The notes under the pieces were generated by a model that saw only the letters and a program-made list of their open reading frames with translations, had not been told where the DNA came from and searched no databases. Positions 56,229-64,000 of a stretch of 64,000 nt of DNA are shown here, in pieces. Both the position numbers and the translations under genes were made by a program. Each line of letters begins with the position of its first letter. Position 1 is the first letter of the stretch. Source of the stretch: Neoaquamicrobium microcysteis (lineage in GTDB: Bacteria; Pseudomonadota; Alphaproteobacteria; Rhizobiales; Rhizobiaceae); NCBI RefSeq assembly GCF_008180155.1, contig NZ_VSZS01000065.1, positions 1-64,000 of the forward strand, given 5' to 3'.

Positions 56229-57626
56229 TCAGCGGCCCGGCTGCCGGTAATTGATGATGTCCTGAGCGCGCAGCCAGCCGGGCGAACCGTTGGGCAGCTT
56301 CTGCTGGGCGCGCGCTGCAAAGATTTTCGCGTCGCGATAGTTGCCGGAATAGAAGTGCCCGTCCGCCGTGGCAAGCTCCGCCTGCGCGACATCGCCGAGC
56401 TGGGCATGGGCCTGCGCGAGATAGCGATAGCCTGTGCCGTATTCCTTCTCGCGTGACAACCCGGTCTGCAGCTCCACCACGGCCTTGCGCAGGTTCTCCT
56501 GCGTGCCGGTCGCCATCAGCGCCTGTCCGTAGCCGATCTGGATGATGCCCGACCGGTTGGGATCGAGCCGCATGGCGGTGGCGAACGACTGGGCGGCCTC
56601 GGCGGGGCGGCCGGCCTTGATCAGGATTTCGCCGCGCATCTCATGGAAATACGGGTTGTTCGGTCCTGCACGCACAAGAGCGTCCATCTTGCCGACGGCC
56701 GCGCGCGAGTTGCCGGCGAGAAACGTCCCGATCGCATCGGCATAGAGCGCGGCCGCACTGCGCGGGTTATCGCGGAAAAGCCGCGTCGCGGCGGCGTGGC
56801 CCTGCGTGTAGGCCGCGATCTTGGCGCGGATCATGTCATGCCGCTGCTGGAGCGCGGGCGGATCCTGCCGGTTGAAGTACTGGCTCTTGCGCGCAAGCTC
56901 CTCGAGGTTGGCGATGCGCTCGCGCGGCATGGGATGGCTGATCTGGTAGGGATCGACGCGAACGCCTGCTAGCGCCATCGACCCCGCCAGGCGCTCGAAG
57001 GTCTTGAGCATGCCCTGCGCCGACTGCCCGCTGCGTTCCAGATAGGTTATCGCAGAGCGGTCGGCGGTTATCTCTTCCGTGCGCTGGTAGCTCAGAAGCG
57101 AGCGTCGGGCGGCCTCCATGCCGCCGGTCATCAATCCCGCAGCCGATTGCGAAAGCCCCTGGGCGCCGGCCGCTGACCCTGCAACGGCGGCACCGACGCC
57201 GAGCACCGTCGCGATCACGGCCATCGTCTGCGCCCGGCCAAGCTGCTCGCGCAGCCGCTGCTGGTGGCCGCCGGCGATGTGACCGGCTTCGTGCGCCAGC
57301 ACGCCGATGATCTCGTTGGGGGTCTCCGCCATCAACAGCGCGCCGGTGTTGATGAAGATGCGTCGGCCCGCGACGAAGGCATTGAAGGAAGGATCGTTGA
57401 CCAGCACGATCTCGATGCCCGAGCGCCCGAGCCCTGCGGCTTCAAGCACGGGGCGTGCATAGTCGCGAACCGCCGCCTCGATTTCCGCATCGCGCACGAC
57501 CGACACGCCGCGCTGCTGGGCGGCCGTCGGAAGCGTGGTCTGCACGATCGTCGGCACGGTCAACGCGGCCGCCGCGAACAGGCGCACCGCAAAGGCGCGT
57601 GAAAGGATGGACGACATGGTTGCCAC
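56229..57626 (-). CDS. periplasmic M48 metalloprotease with TPR-like C-terminus (BepA-like)
   Basis: 465 aa. Signal peptide about 8-36 then M48 peptidase with zinc motif HEAGH (112-116) and the distal glutamate in RTEEITADRSAI. The last 170 residues form TPR-like repeats (NNPYFHEMRGEILIKAGRPA). The architecture is that of E. coli BepA, which degrades stalled LptD/BamA substrates. Start is GTG 57626 with GAGG 10 bases before; ATG at 57617 is an alternative. Confidence 0.9.
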   Translation of the reverse strand: MATMSSILSRAFAVRLFAAAALTVPTIVQTTLPTAAQQRGVSVVRDAEIEAAVRDYARPVLEAAGLGRSGIEIVLVNDPSFNAFVAGRRIFINTGALLMAETPNEIIGVLAHEAGHIAGGHQQRLREQLGRAQTMAVIATVLGVGAAVAGSAAGAQGLSQSAAGLMTGGMEAARRSLLSYQRTEEITADRSAITYLERSGQSAQGMLKTFERLAGSMALAGVRVDPYQISHPMPRERIANLEELARKSQYFNRQDPPALQQRHDMIRAKIAAYTQGHAAATRLFRDNPRSAAALYADAIGTFLAGNSRAAVGKMDALVRAGPNNPYFHEMRGEILIKAGRPAEAAQSFATAMRLDPNRSGIIQIGYGQALMATGTQENLRKAVVELQTGLSREKEYGTGYRYLAQAHAQLGDVAQAELATADGHFYSGNYRDAKIFAARAQQKLPNGSPGWLRAQDIINYRQPGR

Positions 57627-57743
57627 AGGTAACCGACCTCACAAGCGCTGAAAAGGCGCAGGCGACGAATTCATGAACTTGTGATCCCCACATCTTTCCG
57701 GCATTTGTGCGGCGCATTCCAATACCCCGTACGAGGAAAAGCC

Positions 57744-58889
57744 ATGGCGGCAGCCATTTCACGACGCAGCGCAGTAGAGCCGTTTCACGCCATGGACGTT
57801 CTGGCGCAAGCCAACCTGCTGAAGGCGAAGGGCCACCCGGTCGTGTCGCTTGCCGTCGGCCAGCCTTCCGATCCGGCGCCTCGGAAGGTGCGCGAGGCGG
57901 CGGCGGCGGCCGTTTACACAGGACGCATCGGCTACACCGATTCGCTTGGGCTGGCCGATCTGCGAGCCGCAATCAGCGCGCATTACGCCGATCACTACTC
58001 TGTCGATGTGCCGTCGTCGCGGATCGCGGTCACGACCGGTTCCTCGGCGGGTTTCAACCTCGCATTTCTCGCCATGTTCGACGCCGGCGACCGGGTGGCG
58101 ATCACCGCGCCCGGCTATCCGGCCTACCGCAACGTTCTTGCCGCCCTCGGCCTCGAAGTGGTCGAGATCAGGCTGGACGGGGATGGCTCGCTGACCGCCG
58201 AGCTTCTCGAACAAGCCCACCGGGCCAAGCCGCTGAAGGGGCTGCTGTTTGCAAGTCCCGCCAACCCGACCGGCGCCATCATCCCCGACGATGCGTTGCG
58301 CGGGCTGGTCGAGGCCGCGCGCGAGATGGGTATCACGGTGATTTCCGACGAGATCTATCACCGGCTCGCCTATTCCGCGCCCGACATGACCGCGCTGTCG
58401 CTGGGCGACGACGTGACGGTTATAAACTCCTTCTCGAAATACTATTGCATGACCGGCTGGCGGATCGGCTGGATGGTGCTGCCGGAGAACCTTGTCAGGC
58501 CGGTGGAGCGGCTGGCGCAGAGCCTTTACATCTCGGCGCCCGAAATTTCGCAGATCGGTGCGATCCATGCCTTCGACGCCGGCGACGAGCTCGAACGCGT
58601 GAAGGACCGCTATCGCGTGAACCGGAAACTCCTCGCCGAAGCGCTGCCGACGCTGGGCCTGCCCTTGGCAGCGCCGATGGACGGGGCATTCTATGCTTAT
58701 TGCGATGTGTCGCGGCATACGAACGACAGCATGGATTTCGCAAGGAAGCTGCTGGCGGAGTGCCACGTCGCAGCGACACCGGGGCTCGATTTCGACCCGG
58801 TTGAAGGCCACAGATACCTGCGCCTGTCCTACGCCGGCAGCGAGGCAGACGTGACCACGGCAATCGAGCGGCTTCGGGGCTGGCTATAG
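57744..58889 (+). CDS. pyridoxal phosphate-dependent aminotransferase (class I/II)
   Basis: Fold-type I aminotransferase of 381 aa. PLP lysine in INSFSKYYCMTGWRIGW; substrate-site asparagine in ASPANPTGAIIPDD; terminal arginine in YLRLSYAGSE. Start at 57744 after CGAGGAAAA. It resembles aspartate-type or YbdL-like enzymes; the amino donor and acceptor are not predictable. Divergent from the M48 gene. Confidence 0.87.
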   Translation: MAAAISRRSAVEPFHAMDVLAQANLLKAKGHPVVSLAVGQPSDPAPRKVREAAAAAVYTGRIGYTDSLGLADLRAAISAHYADHYSVDVPSSRIAVTTGSSAGFNLAFLAMFDAGDRVAITAPGYPAYRNVLAALGLEVVEIRLDGDGSLTAELLEQAHRAKPLKGLLFASPANPTGAIIPDDALRGLVEAAREMGITVISDEIYHRLAYSAPDMTALSLGDDVTVINSFSKYYCMTGWRIGWMVLPENLVRPVERLAQSLYISAPEISQIGAIHAFDAGDELERVKDRYRVNRKLLAEALPTLGLPLAAPMDGAFYAYCDVSRHTNDSMDFARKLLAECHVAATPGLDFDPVEGHRYLRLSYAGSEADVTTAIERLRGWL

Positions 58890-58902
58890 GGCCTGATGTG
58901 AA

Positions 58903-58926
58903 GAAACCGGCGCAAGCGCCGGTTTC
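58903..58926. terminator. hairpin between aminotransferase and rne
   Basis: Ten-bp perfect stem GAAACCGGCG/CGCCGGTTTC (58903-58912 with 58917-58926), loop CAAG. It lies between the convergent stops of the two genes and may serve both. Confidence 0.7.
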
Positions 58927-58952
58927 CAGTTCACTTGGAGTCGCTGAAAAGC

Positions 58953-61733
58953 TTAGAAGAAGCCCTTCCGCTGCCACCAGCCGCCCTTGCGGGGCTTTTC
59001 TTCCTCGACCGCGGCGTTGGAAGTGACCACGGGCTCGGACGGCTTCTTCTCAGCCTTTGGCGCGGGTGCTTCAACCACCGCGTTTTCGTCGGCAGCCGGT
59101 GCCGACACGGGCTCCGCGACGGTTTCGGCGGCGGATTCTTCCGCTGCGGCCTTCGGGGCGGCTTTCTTGCGCGGTGCCCGCTTTGGCTTGGCCTTGGCAG
59201 GTTCCGCAGCAGCGTCCCCTGCCGGTTCGGCTGCAAGATCGGCAGCAGCCTCGGCGACTTCCGGTTCGGCGGCCTTCGCCTTCTTCGACGTCCGGCGAGC
59301 GGGCTTCTTCTTTGCCTTTTCAGGCTCGGGCTCGCTCGTCGGGGCTGGTTCTGCGGCAGCGGGGGTCTCTTCGATCGCTTCCATCGCGGCCTGGTCCGCG
59401 GTTTCCGCTACCGGAGCATCCGTTTCGGCGCCGGAAGCCTCGGCCTCGACCGCATTTTCCTCCGCTTCGTCGCGGCGGTTGCGTCTGCCGCCGCGCTTGC
59501 CGCGCCGCCGCTTCTTTGCCTGGCTCTCGCTGTCGCCGTCGGCTTGCGCCGCGTCGGTGCGCTCGTCCGCGTCGTCGGAGGCCTCAGCCTCGCCGGACGA
59601 ATCGGAGACATTCTCGGCCTGTGCGTCGGCAGTCGCCGCAGCCGGCTGCTCGCGATCCCTGTCGCGTCCGCCACGCCGGCGCCTGCGGCGCTTGCGCTTG
59701 CGGCCTTCGCCCTGTTCGTCGGAGCGCCGTTCGACCGGCGCGGCGGCCACGGGCGCTTCTTCCTCCTCTTCGTCAACGATAACATCGACGATGTCCTCTT
59801 CCTCTTCCTCCGGATAGACGGTCGGAGCGGGCGGAGTGAACGAGGCCGGACGCTCGGCAGGCGCGCCCTTGAAGATCGCGTAGTGCTGCGAACGCACGCT
59901 CTCGTCGGCTTCAACCGAAATGGTCAGGCCAAAGCGGTTCTCGAGCTCGGTCAGCGTCGCGCGCTTGTGGTTGAGCACGTAGATCGCCGTCGATGTCGGG
60001 GTGCGAACCGTGATGTGGTTGCGCGAGTCCTTGAGCAGGAACTCCTCGATCGCGCGCACGACATGCAGCGCCACCGACGATTCGGATCGCACATGGCCCG
60101 TACCGCCGCAATGGGGGCAGGGCTGCATGGTCGATTCGAGCACCGATGCGCGGATGCGCTGGCGCGACATCTCCAGAAGGCCGAAATGCGAGATGCGGCC
60201 GACCTGGATGCGTGCCCGGTCGTTCTTGAGGTGATCCTTGAGCCGCTTCTCGACCGACCGGTTGTTCCGGTTCTCCTCCATGTCGATGAAGTCGATGACG
60301 ATGAGGCCGGCAAGGTCGCGCAGGCGAAGCTGGCGCGCGACTTCCTCTGCCGCTTCCAGATTGGTCTGGAGCGCGGTGTCCTCGATCGAGTGTTCCTTGG
60401 TGGAACGACCCGAGTTGACGTCGATCGCGACCAGCGCCTCGGTCTGGTTGATGATGATGTAGCCGCCAGACTTCAAGGTCACCTGTGGCTGCAGCATCTT
60501 GTCCAGCTGCGCCTCGATGCCGTTGCGCGCAAAGATCGGCGACGTATCGCGATATGGCTGCACGACTTTCGCATGGCTGGGCATCAGCATGCGCATGAAG
60601 TCCTTGGCTTCGCGATAGCCGTCTTCGCCCGCGACGAGGATTTCGTCGATGTCCTTGTTGTAGAGGTCGCGCACCGAGCGCTTGATGAGCGAGCCTTCCT
60701 CGTAGACGAGGGCAGGTGCCGCGGACTGCAGCGTCAGCGTGCGCACATTGTCCCACAGGCGCATCAGATATTCGTAGTCGCGCTTGATCTCGGCCTTGGT
60801 GCGGCTTTCGCCGGCGGTGCGCAGGATCACGCCCATGCCCTGCGGTACTTCGAGGTCCTTGACGACGTCCTTGAGGCGCTTGCGGTCCTGCGCGTTGGTG
60901 ATCTTGCGCGAAATGCCGCCGCCGCGCGCCGTGTTGGGCATGAGAACGGAATAGCGGCCAGCCAGCGACAGGTAGGTGGTCAGCGCTGCGCCCTTGTTGC
61001 CGCGCTCTTCCTTGACCACCTGCACCAGCAGGATCTGACGGCGCTTTATGACTTCCTGGATCTTGTACTGACGGCGCGGGGTACGACGGCGCTCGCGGAT
61101 TTCCTCCAGCGCGTCCTCGGCGCCGACCGATTCGACTTCGCCGTCATCGCCATTGCCGCTATTGGTGTCTTCGTCGTCAGAAGTCGCCTGGCGTTCGGCA
61201 TCTTCCGGCGCATCTTCGGAAATGACTTCGGCCTCGACTGATTCGGCAATGGCGCGGGGTGCGGCATCGTCCTCGCCCCCGTCATCGCTTACATCTTCCG
61301 CCACATCCTCATCGGTTGCGCTGTCGCCGTTTTCGTCGGAGGCCTTGCGCTCGTCGGTCGCCTTGCCGCGATTGCGGCTTCCGCGACGGCGGCGGCGCCC
61401 GCGGCCCTTCTCTTCACCGTCCTCGTCTTCTTCCTCCGAACGGGCATCCTCGGCCTCGGCGCGCAGCAGCGCCTGCCGGTCGGCCACCGGGATCTGGTAG
61501 TAGTCGGGGTGGATTTCCGAGAAGGCCAGGAAGCCGTGGCGGTTGCCGCCATATTCGACGAATGCGGCCTGCAGCGAAGGCTCTACCCGCGTGACGCGGG
61601 CCAGATAGATGTTGCCTTTGAGCTGCTTCTTGTCCTGGGATTCGAAATCGAATTCTTCGATACGGTTACCGCGAACGACAACGACCCGCGTTTCCTCCGG
61701 GTGGGAGGCATCTATAAGCATTTTGTTGGGCAT
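58953..61733 (-). CDS. rne: ribonuclease E/G
   Basis: Degradosome endoribonuclease of 926 aa. The order is S1 domain (about 38-75, LARVTRVEPSLQAAFVEYGG) with an acidic insert of roughly 160 residues, RNase H/5' sensor part, and catalytic core with IDVNSGRSTKEHSIE and VIDFIDMEENRNNR aspartates. The zinc link is CPHCGGTGH. The C-terminal third is long, Ala/Glu/Lys-rich and disordered; it probably scaffolds partners. Length suits alphaproteobacteria. Confidence 0.96.
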   Translation of the reverse strand: MPNKMLIDASHPEETRVVVVRGNRIEEFDFESQDKKQLKGNIYLARVTRVEPSLQAAFVEYGGNRHGFLAFSEIHPDYYQIPVADRQALLRAEAEDARSEEEDEDGEEKGRGRRRRRGSRNRGKATDERKASDENGDSATDEDVAEDVSDDGGEDDAAPRAIAESVEAEVISEDAPEDAERQATSDDEDTNSGNGDDGEVESVGAEDALEEIRERRRTPRRQYKIQEVIKRRQILLVQVVKEERGNKGAALTTYLSLAGRYSVLMPNTARGGGISRKITNAQDRKRLKDVVKDLEVPQGMGVILRTAGESRTKAEIKRDYEYLMRLWDNVRTLTLQSAAPALVYEEGSLIKRSVRDLYNKDIDEILVAGEDGYREAKDFMRMLMPSHAKVVQPYRDTSPIFARNGIEAQLDKMLQPQVTLKSGGYIIINQTEALVAIDVNSGRSTKEHSIEDTALQTNLEAAEEVARQLRLRDLAGLIVIDFIDMEENRNNRSVEKRLKDHLKNDRARIQVGRISHFGLLEMSRQRIRASVLESTMQPCPHCGGTGHVRSESSVALHVVRAIEEFLLKDSRNHITVRTPTSTAIYVLNHKRATLTELENRFGLTISVEADESVRSQHYAIFKGAPAERPASFTPPAPTVYPEEEEEDIVDVIVDEEEEEAPVAAAPVERRSDEQGEGRKRKRRRRRRGGRDRDREQPAAATADAQAENVSDSSGEAEASDDADERTDAAQADGDSESQAKKRRRGKRGGRRNRRDEAEENAVEAEASGAETDAPVAETADQAAMEAIEETPAAAEPAPTSEPEPEKAKKKPARRTSKKAKAAEPEVAEAAADLAAEPAGDAAAEPAKAKPKRAPRKKAAPKAAAEESAAETVAEPVSAPAADENAVVEAPAPKAEKKPSEPVVTSNAAVEEEKPRKGGWWQRKGFF

Positions 61734-62337
61734 TATGTCTTGTCTCCCCGGCGCGGGCAGACGACGGCAACCGCGAAATCACGCGGCTCCTTTGCGACGT
61801 TCTGGCAGCTGCGCCGGATAATAGTGTGTCCGCAATGCGCATCCGTAGCCGACCGTCCGCTCCGGCCGCGGCCGAGACGGCGCGGTTTTTTCCGGGCTGG
61901 AACATGGTCAGGCTTTCGATCATCGCGTTACATGCGGAACCATTTTGAACCAAGGTCCGACAGGACGGACCAGCTAGTGTGCTCGTACAGAGCCGGCAGG
62001 GCGTTCGCCCGGCCGTTTTCCTCACGCCAGGGGTTCCGCGTCACCGGAAATACCCTGAAGAAATTCGTCGGAAACATCTGCGCCGGGACCGGTCGGGCCA
62101 TCAGCCGCCATAACGCCGTTGCTGCCAAGGCAAGGGGTAGGCGGCAGGCTGGAACGATCACAGGCATTGCAGTGATCCAAGCCCGCTTTTATGATTTGCA
62201 ACAGGTCATGGCAACCCCGATTTCGCACCGCGATTCGATACTGCCTCGCGGGACATTCATTAAAGAGTTGCTTAACCATACGCCGTTACCAATCCTTAAT
62301 TGCCCGGTCGTCGGCCTCTCTTTCAGTACAGGAAAAA
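61734..62337. other. 604-base divergent region between rne and amidase
   Basis: No gene recognised. It should hold the long rne leader (minus strand) and the amidase promoter. A GATCAC-N10-GTGATC inverted repeat lies at 62156-62177. The right third is AT-rich with TTAACCAT at 62272-62279 and TTACCAAT nearby. Short minus frames of 79-119 codons look like shadows. Confidence 0.5.
62272..62279 (+). promoter_or_regulatory. CtrA-like half-site upstream of amidase
   Basis: TTAACCAT equals the 8-base half-site described for the cell-cycle regulator CtrA. A TTAA lies 8 bases before it (62260-62263), one base more than the TTAA-N7-TTAA consensus. It is 59 bases before the amidase start. Confidence 0.35.
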
Positions 62338-63594
62338 ATGCAGCGGCAGTCTCATCCAACCAGCAGCCTGGGCGCGCCGTACGGCGTCGCTGGCCTTCTG
62401 GGCCTGCTGCTTGCGATGCTGGTCTGCATCCTTTGCGGCATGTCGCCGGCGCGCGGCGAAGGGCATCTTCAGGCGCACGGCTACAAGATGGCCGGAGATG
62501 CTGCGCGCACGCGCATCGTGATCCACTTCGACAGGGAGCCCGACATTCGCTGGTTCCTGCTGCGCGGCCCGCATCGCATGGTCGTGGATTTGCCGGAAGC
62601 GGCCTTTGGTTTCGACGAGGCTGAACTCGAGCCGCGCGGCATGGTCACCGATGTTCGATACGGCAACCTCGACCAGGGCCGCTCGCGCGTGATCCTTTCC
62701 TTCGATGGCCCGTTCGAGATCGAGAAACTCGACATACTGGAGAACGAATCGGCACAGGGATATCGCCTCGTGGCCGACATCGTCGCCGGGTCCGAAGCGG
62801 CGTTCGAGGCGGCGATGGCCGAGCAGATCGAGGCCACCGGCGCCACTCAGACCACTCCGAAGGCGGATCGTGTAGGGCAGGTCGCAGACCCTCGCGCACG
62901 CCGGTTCCGCGTGATGATCGATGCCGGCCACGGCGGCATCGACACCGGAGCCAAGGGCGTTTCGGGCACGCTGGAGAAGACGATAACGCTGGCGTTCGCG
63001 CTGGAGCTTCAGAAGAAACTTCGCGACGGCGGCAATTACGACGTGTTTCTGACGCGCGACCGCGACCTCTTCCTGCGCCTCGATGAGCGCGTGCGCATCG
63101 CGCGCCAGCAGGAAGCCGATTTGCTCATCTCCATCCATGCCGATGCGATTCGCCTCAACGGTGTGCGCGGTGCCACCGTCTACACCGTCGCCGACAAGGC
63201 GTCCGACGCCGAGGCGGCCGCCAAGGCCATCCGCGAGAACCTTGCCGACGAGGTCGCCGGCATCTCCGTCGAAAACGACAGCCAGGAGGTCGCCGACATT
63301 CTGGCAGACCTTATCCGCCGTGAAACGCAGAGCTTCTCGATCAGGTTTGCGCGCTCGCTGGTAGGCGAACTGTCCTCATCCATCCAGATGATAAACAAGA
63401 ACCCGCACCGTTTCGCGGGCTTCCGCGTCCTGCGTGCCCCCGATGTGCCCTCGGTGCTCCTGGAACTGGGCTATCTTTCCAACGCCGATGACGAGCAACT
63501 TCTGCGCGACCCCGAATGGCGCTCCAAGGCCGCCGAAGGCATCGTGCAGGCAATCGATCTGTTCGCGGCGGCGCGGCAGGGCGCGGGCGGGTAG
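62338..63594 (+). CDS. N-acetylmuramoyl-L-alanine amidase (AmiC-like)
   Basis: Periplasmic peptidoglycan amidase of 418 aa that splits daughter-cell septa. Signal peptide at residues 15-38; AMIN domain about 45-150; Amidase_3 domain about 195-405 with zinc motif IDAGHGGIDTGA, then LLISIHADAI and VLLELGYLSNADDE with the catalytic glutamate. ATG 62338 follows AGGAAAA. A PBP gene follows downstream, and rne is divergent, as in many Rhizobiales. Confidence 0.93.
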   Translation: MQRQSHPTSSLGAPYGVAGLLGLLLAMLVCILCGMSPARGEGHLQAHGYKMAGDAARTRIVIHFDREPDIRWFLLRGPHRMVVDLPEAAFGFDEAELEPRGMVTDVRYGNLDQGRSRVILSFDGPFEIEKLDILENESAQGYRLVADIVAGSEAAFEAAMAEQIEATGATQTTPKADRVGQVADPRARRFRVMIDAGHGGIDTGAKGVSGTLEKTITLAFALELQKKLRDGGNYDVFLTRDRDLFLRLDERVRIARQQEADLLISIHADAIRLNGVRGATVYTVADKASDAEAAAKAIRENLADEVAGISVENDSQEVADILADLIRRETQSFSIRFARSLVGELSSSIQMINKNPHRFAGFRVLRAPDVPSVLLELGYLSNADDEQLLRDPEWRSKAAEGIVQAIDLFAAARQGAGG

Positions 63595-63791
63595 GCTGGC
63601 GGCATTGCGGGCTTTCGTTGCATACGCACAACAGCTAGTGTTTTAATTGAAGAATCGCGCGGCGACGCTTTCCTGCTGCCGCAATTTGCCCACAAGGGCG
63701 AATGAGAAGGAAGGCGACCGGAACGAAGCGCGGCTATAGCCTGCAGGGCGTGGCGATGGCGTAGACCTTCGATCCGCAGACTGGAGTGGGC

Positions 63792-64000
63792 ATGATAAGG
63801 CTTATCGGATACTTTTTTGGCGTCGGCGTCGCGCTTGCGCTCGTGGCAGCGGCGGGCGTGGCTATCTATCTTGGCGCCGTCGCCAAGGATTTGCCTGATT
63901 ACGAGGTGCTGGCGCGCTACGAGCCCCCGGTCACCACGCGTGTCCACGCTTCCGATGGCGCGCTGATGGGCGAGTTCGCACGCGAGCGTCGCCTCTATCT
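63792..64000 (+). CDS. mrcA: penicillin-binding protein 1A (5' end only)
   Basis: The first 69 codons are present; the gene continues past the edge. An N-terminal membrane anchor (residues 4-30) is followed by KDLPDYEVLARYEPPVTTRV and DGALMGEFARERRLYL, which is how class A PBP (transglycosylase-transpeptidase) proteins begin. Start ATG 63792; upstream region has GGAGTGGG. Position after the amidase supports the call. Confidence 0.88.
   Translation, partial: MIRLIGYFFGVGVALALVAAAGVAIYLGAVAKDLPDYEVLARYEPPVTTRVHASDGALMGEFARERRLY

Overview
The window is a 64 kb stretch of GC-rich chromosome, almost entirely coding, with the gene content and order of an alphaproteobacterium of the order Rhizobiales (Hyphomicrobiales). 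A Phyllobacteriaceae/Mesorhizobium-like host is my best guess, inferred from recognisable gene families and remembered synteny, not from a search. Diagnostic items are ldtR-ldtP, bpt, the DUF177/CBP3/BamE trio, the glyA-nrdR-ribD-ribE-ribH-nusB run, a K+-insensitive pyrophosphatase, ctaA-argC-speB-rpsI-rplM, NDUFA12 and a unipolar-polysaccharide-type locus beside ctaA. I see no insertion sequence, prophage, CRISPR array or rRNA; there is one tRNA gene, tRNA-Pro(GGG).

Layout. 1-10.9 kb: periplasmic methionine sulfoxide repair (msrPQ), a HerA-like ATPase, a DMT permease, N-degron transferase bpt, soluble transhydrogenase sthA, hemB, and a tetR-ridA pair behind a strong palindrome. 11-23.3 kb: cell-wall regulator ldtR with L,D-transpeptidase ldtP, one-carbon/riboflavin/nusB genes, hppA, bamE, a bc1 chaperone and DUF177. 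23.3-26.9 kb: tRNA-Pro and a leftward plsX-fabH-ihfA-merR block. 27-36.8 kb: a polysaccharide locus (polymerase/ligase, priming transferase, one GT4, Wza-like exporter, Wzz/Wzc-like protein with a degenerate kinase domain, GNAT, deacetylase and a small propeptide-like secreted protein), resembling the Rhizobiales UPP adhesin locus. 36.8-46 kb: ctaA, argC, speB, rpsI-rplM with a promoter plus attenuator-like leader, a CoA/VOC cluster interrupted by a low-GC small gene, and metY. 46-49 kb: an apparently structured non-coding stretch, a P450 and a sarcosine-oxidase-like flavoprotein. 49-64 kb: clpP-clpX, NDUFA12, DUF2155, aat, accCB, aroQ, a DsbA-like protein, an M48 protease, an aminotransferase, rne, an amidase and the 5' end of a penicillin-binding protein 1A gene.

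How genes work together. Several sets concern the envelope: LdtP, the amidase, PBP1A, BamE, PlsX/FabH/AccBC lipid synthesis, DsbA/M48 periplasmic quality control and the polysaccharide locus. Two N-degron tRNA-protein transferases (bpt, aat) lie with ClpXP, the protease that would act downstream of them.

The items most worth follow-up are the secreted inhibitor-I9/subtilisin-propeptide-like protein in the polysaccharide locus, the Wzc-like protein lacking a Walker A motif, the low-GC gene fitted exactly between two operon genes, and the 0.45 kb structured stretch ending in a rho-independent terminator. All calls are by eye; no database or folding program was used.
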